A stretch of DNA of 64,000 bases, taken from the NCBI GenBank assembly GCA_031549415.1, contig JAVBPU010000014.1:21138-85137 (forward strand), in the 5' to 3' direction. The DNA comes from Limiplasma sp031549415. Its GTDB lineage: Bacteria; Bacillota; Clostridia; Christensenellales; Aristaeellaceae. The stretch's first letter is position 1, and each line of letters begins with the position of its first letter. Of the stretch, positions 61,667 through 64,000 are shown piece after piece. The notes beneath the pieces are model-generated. The model ran no database searches. It saw only the letters and a list, made by a program, of their open reading frames with translations, and was not told where the DNA came from. A program made the translations under genes and the position numbers.

Positions 61667-63328
61667 ATGGGTAAAGAGCTTGGTGATTTGATTGTCAGGC
61701 TGTCGTTGGACAGCGCCAAGTTTGACGATGGCCTCAAACGCTTGGAAACGCAGATGACCAAGGTGCAGGGCCAATTCAAATCTTCCACCACGGGGATCAC
61801 CGACTTTGGCAAAGTCACCGAAAAGCTGCAAGGTTCCGCTAATACGTTGACCCAGAGGCTTGCCGCACAAAAGCAGCAGGTCGCGCAACTTGAAAAAGCC
61901 TATCAGGAATCCGTGCGTGCCAAAGGCGCGGATGCGGAAGAAACCCAAAAGCTGGCGCAAAAGCTGGAACAAGCCAAAGCTAAGGTCGAGCAGACCGAGA
62001 AAGCGTTAGCTGCCGTCAATCAGCAGATCAAGCTAAATCAAAATGGCTGGTATCAGCTTGGGATGAACCTTGACGGTGTTGGCGCGAAGCTCCAGGAAGT
62101 CGGCAAAAAAATATCAACCGTTGGCTCGTCCATGACCAAGAAGGTTACGCTGCCAGTGGTGGCGCTGGGTACTGCCTGTGTCAAAACTTTTACGGATTTT
62201 GATGATAGCATGCGCTTAGTACAGGCTACAATGGTAGCCAGTGATGAGGACTTAGCGCGGTTGACTGCCACCGCTAAAGAGATGGGCGCGACCACCCGCT
62301 TTACTGCCAGTGAATCTGCGCAGGCATTGAACTACTTGGCTTTGGCGGGCTACGACGCGGATCAGGCGATTGAAGCGTTGCCCAAGGTGCTGAACCTTGC
62401 CGCAGCGGGCGGGCTGGATCTGGCATATGCCTCAGACCTCGTAACCGACAGTATGTCGGCGCTGGGGCTGGAGATGAACGAGCTGACCGGCTTTACCGAC
62501 CAAATGGCGAAAACCTCGCAAAAGTCCAACACCAATATTGCCCAGCTTGGTGAAGCTATTCTTACCGTTGGTGGCACGGCCAAGGTGTTGAAAGGCGGGA
62601 CTGTTGAACTCAATGCCGCTTTAGGCATCTTGGCCAACAACGGAATGAAAGGCGCAGAAGGCGGCACAAAGCTGCGTAATATGATTTTGTCCCTGACCGC
62701 ACCGACGGAAAAGTCAGCCAAGATCATGCAAGACCTTGGTTTGAAAGTGTTTGATACTGAGGGCAAAATGCGTCCGCTCAATGAAGTTTTCAAAGACTTG
62801 GATGGCATACTCGCTACCATGAACGACGAGGATAAAACCAACGTCTTAAACGAAATCTTCAATAAGACTGACCTAAAGGCCGCACAGGCCATGCTGGCTG
62901 GATGCGGTGAGGAATTTGACAATCTTGCTGGTTTTATTGGCAACTGTGACGGTGCTGCTTCTCAAATGGCGGCCACCATGGAGGGCGGTATCGGCGGCTC
63001 CTTCCGATCCATGAAATCGGCTGTCGAGGGCTTGGCTATTGCTTTCGGTGAGCGCCTTGCACCCTATATCAAAAAAGCCGCTGATAAGATCACCGAGATC
63101 ACGCGGAAGTTTACGCAAATGAACCCCAAAACGCAGGATACCATCATAAAGATACTGGCCTTGGCGGCGGCTGTGGGGCCGGTATTGGTTGTCGTTGGAA
63201 AAATGACCTCTGGTATTGGCAGCTTCATGCGCGTGCTTGCCCCACTATGCAAACTGCTGGGAGGTGCGCAGGTATCAACCGGCCTGCTTGGCAGTGCTTT
63301 TGCTGCCCTAGCCATACCTAGCTCCTGA
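61667..63328 (+). pseudogene. Truncated phage tail tape-measure protein
   Basis: 553 residues; complete relatives usually exceed 800. AAGGAGGTGAT precedes the ATG. N-terminal coiled coil (about 20-130), then the TP901-type core: SSMTKKVTLPVVALGTACVKTFTDFDDSMRLVQATM, MGATTRFTASESAQALNYLALAGY, GGTAKVLKGG. The frame ends abruptly within the hydrophobic region after LLGSAFAALA. Right edge of the phage-like DNA at about 63312. Confidence 0.85.
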
Positions 63329-63562
63329 TTTGGCGGACTACCTGCGCTGCTCTATCCGGCCTTAGACAGGCCCTCAAACCACAGCTCAAATTCCATACTT
63401 GAGCAGCACAGGAGCCACTCGGAAACTTGTGTTTCAATACTGGGCCTCTAATTTCTGGTGAGCGAATGACATATCTTTTTTGCTGACTCATAGCGCTTTT
63501 TATTTCGGCGCGTTGACTTTCCATTCTTTTTGGGTATAATAAAAGCGAGGTGAACGCACTTT
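63329..63562. other. 234-base junction right of the phage remnant
   Basis: No recognisable gene. The minus strand could encode the C-terminal end of some protein (near 63340-63400), but no family is recognised. It holds the promoter of the next gene. Confidence 0.5.
63513..63540 (+). promoter_or_regulatory. Promoter of the AAA ATPase gene
   Basis: TTGACT, 16 bases, TATAAT, 23 bases before the ATG. Confidence 0.7.
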
Positions 63563-64000
63563 ATGGAACGTAAAATCACCGTCGAGCTTTCGAAGTGGAA
63601 GGAAAGCGAGCGCCGCAAGCCCCTGATCCTGTACGGCGCGCGGCAAGTCGGCAAGACCTATGCCGCCATTTCCTTCGGGAAACAACACTATAAGAACACC
63701 GTGTACATCAACATGGAAGACTCGTCGCGCTTTCAGGATATCTTCGAGCGCGATCTGGATACCGCGCGCATTCTGCGCGAGCTTTCCGTCGCCACCGGGC
63801 AGACCATTCTCCCGGGCGATACGCTCATCATCCTGGATGAAATCCAGGCCTGCGAGCGCGCGCTCACGTCACTCAAATACTTCTGTGAAAACGCGCCGCA
63901 GTACCACATCATCGCGGCGGGCAGTTTGCTGGGCATCGCGGTCAACCGGGGCAAGTATTCCTTCCCGGTGGGCAAGGTGGACATGATGACTTTGTACCCC
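63563..64000 (+). CDS. AAA ATPase, DUF4143-type, partial
   Basis: 146 residues present, open at the right edge. Start ATG 63563 behind GAGGTGAA. P-loop ILYGARQVGKTYAA, Walker B LIILDEIQACERA, and sensor-like HIIAAGSLLGIAVNR: the N-terminal half of the archaeal-type ATPase family with a C-terminal DUF4143 that would lie outside. Role unknown in most cases. Not phage-like; it stands just beyond the remnant. Confidence 0.88.
   Translation, partial: MERKITVELSKWKESERRKPLILYGARQVGKTYAAISFGKQHYKNTVYINMEDSSRFQDIFERDLDTARILRELSVATGQTILPGDTLIILDEIQACERALTSLKYFCENAPQYHIIAAGSLLGIAVNRGKYSFPVGKVDMMTLYP

Overview
The window is dense, mostly minus-strand bacterial DNA with tight operons, several TTG/GTG starts and classic sigma-A promoters. 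The content points to an obligately anaerobic, probably spore-lineage Bacillota of class Clostridia: a trimeric [FeFe] hydrogenase with a second sensory-type hydrogenase, ferredoxin, RicT, DarA, FloA, FakA, Soj/Spo0J, a SpoVB/MurJ-type flippase, a SpoIID-domain protein and DUF6062. I cannot name a genus from the sequence alone.

Layout. 1-5.8 kb: rbgA, rnhB and a very large multi-domain GT-C/PMT glycosyltransferase that runs off the left edge. 5.9-11.0 kb: hydC, a HATPase, a small ferredoxin, hydB and hydA, preceded by a Rex-like palindrome and closed by a perfect terminator. 11.1-15.2 kb: a linked signalling cassette (SPOR membrane protein, DRTGG, RsbT-like ATPase, HydS-like hydrogenase, second DRTGG, PHP phosphoesterase). 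15.3-18.7 kb: DUF6062, dCMP deaminase, flippase, N6-methyltransferase. 18.7-23.6 kb: a 1484-residue SpoIID protein with eleven SH3 repeats, and an 8Fe-8S-type ferredoxin. 23.7-30.9 kb: ricT, holB, darA, a methyltransferase, a HAD phosphatase, a pseudouridine synthase, an unknown conserved-looking gene and ilvE. 31.0-33.6 kb: a peptidoglycan-binding protein and a fused Wzz/BY-kinase. 33.7-43.6 kb: nudC (+), then LytTR regulator, membrane protein, floA, nfeD-like, a cysteine-poor uracil-DNA glycosylase, an acidic tail-anchored protein, trmL, recG, fakA and an Asp23 protein. 44.0-50.6 kb: a Pro/Met-rich membrane protein (+), and on the minus strand soj-parB followed by a degenerate VanY, plus two intact VanY genes. 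50.6-54.6 kb: iscR-iscS-iscU and a JAMM-bearing HflX, under a promoter with an IscR-type operator. 54.7-57.7 kb: an SH3/L,D-transpeptidase and an AlgJ/DHHW-type protein (+).

57.7-63.3 kb is a decayed HK97-like prophage. It begins inside a prohead protease gene, keeps capsid, connector and head-closure genes, has a gp10-like gene fused to what looks like a tail-chaperone end, carries a promoter-bearing antitoxin/toxin pair, and stops inside the tape-measure gene. A DUF4143-type AAA ATPase starts at 63.6 kb and runs off the right edge.

Themes: redox/H2 metabolism with its own sensing cassette; Fe-S biogenesis; cell-envelope building and remodelling (SH3, VanY, YkuD, SpoIID, PMT, Wzz, FloA); and a phage remnant with a toxin-antitoxin cargo. 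No CRISPR array, rRNA or convincing tRNA was seen.
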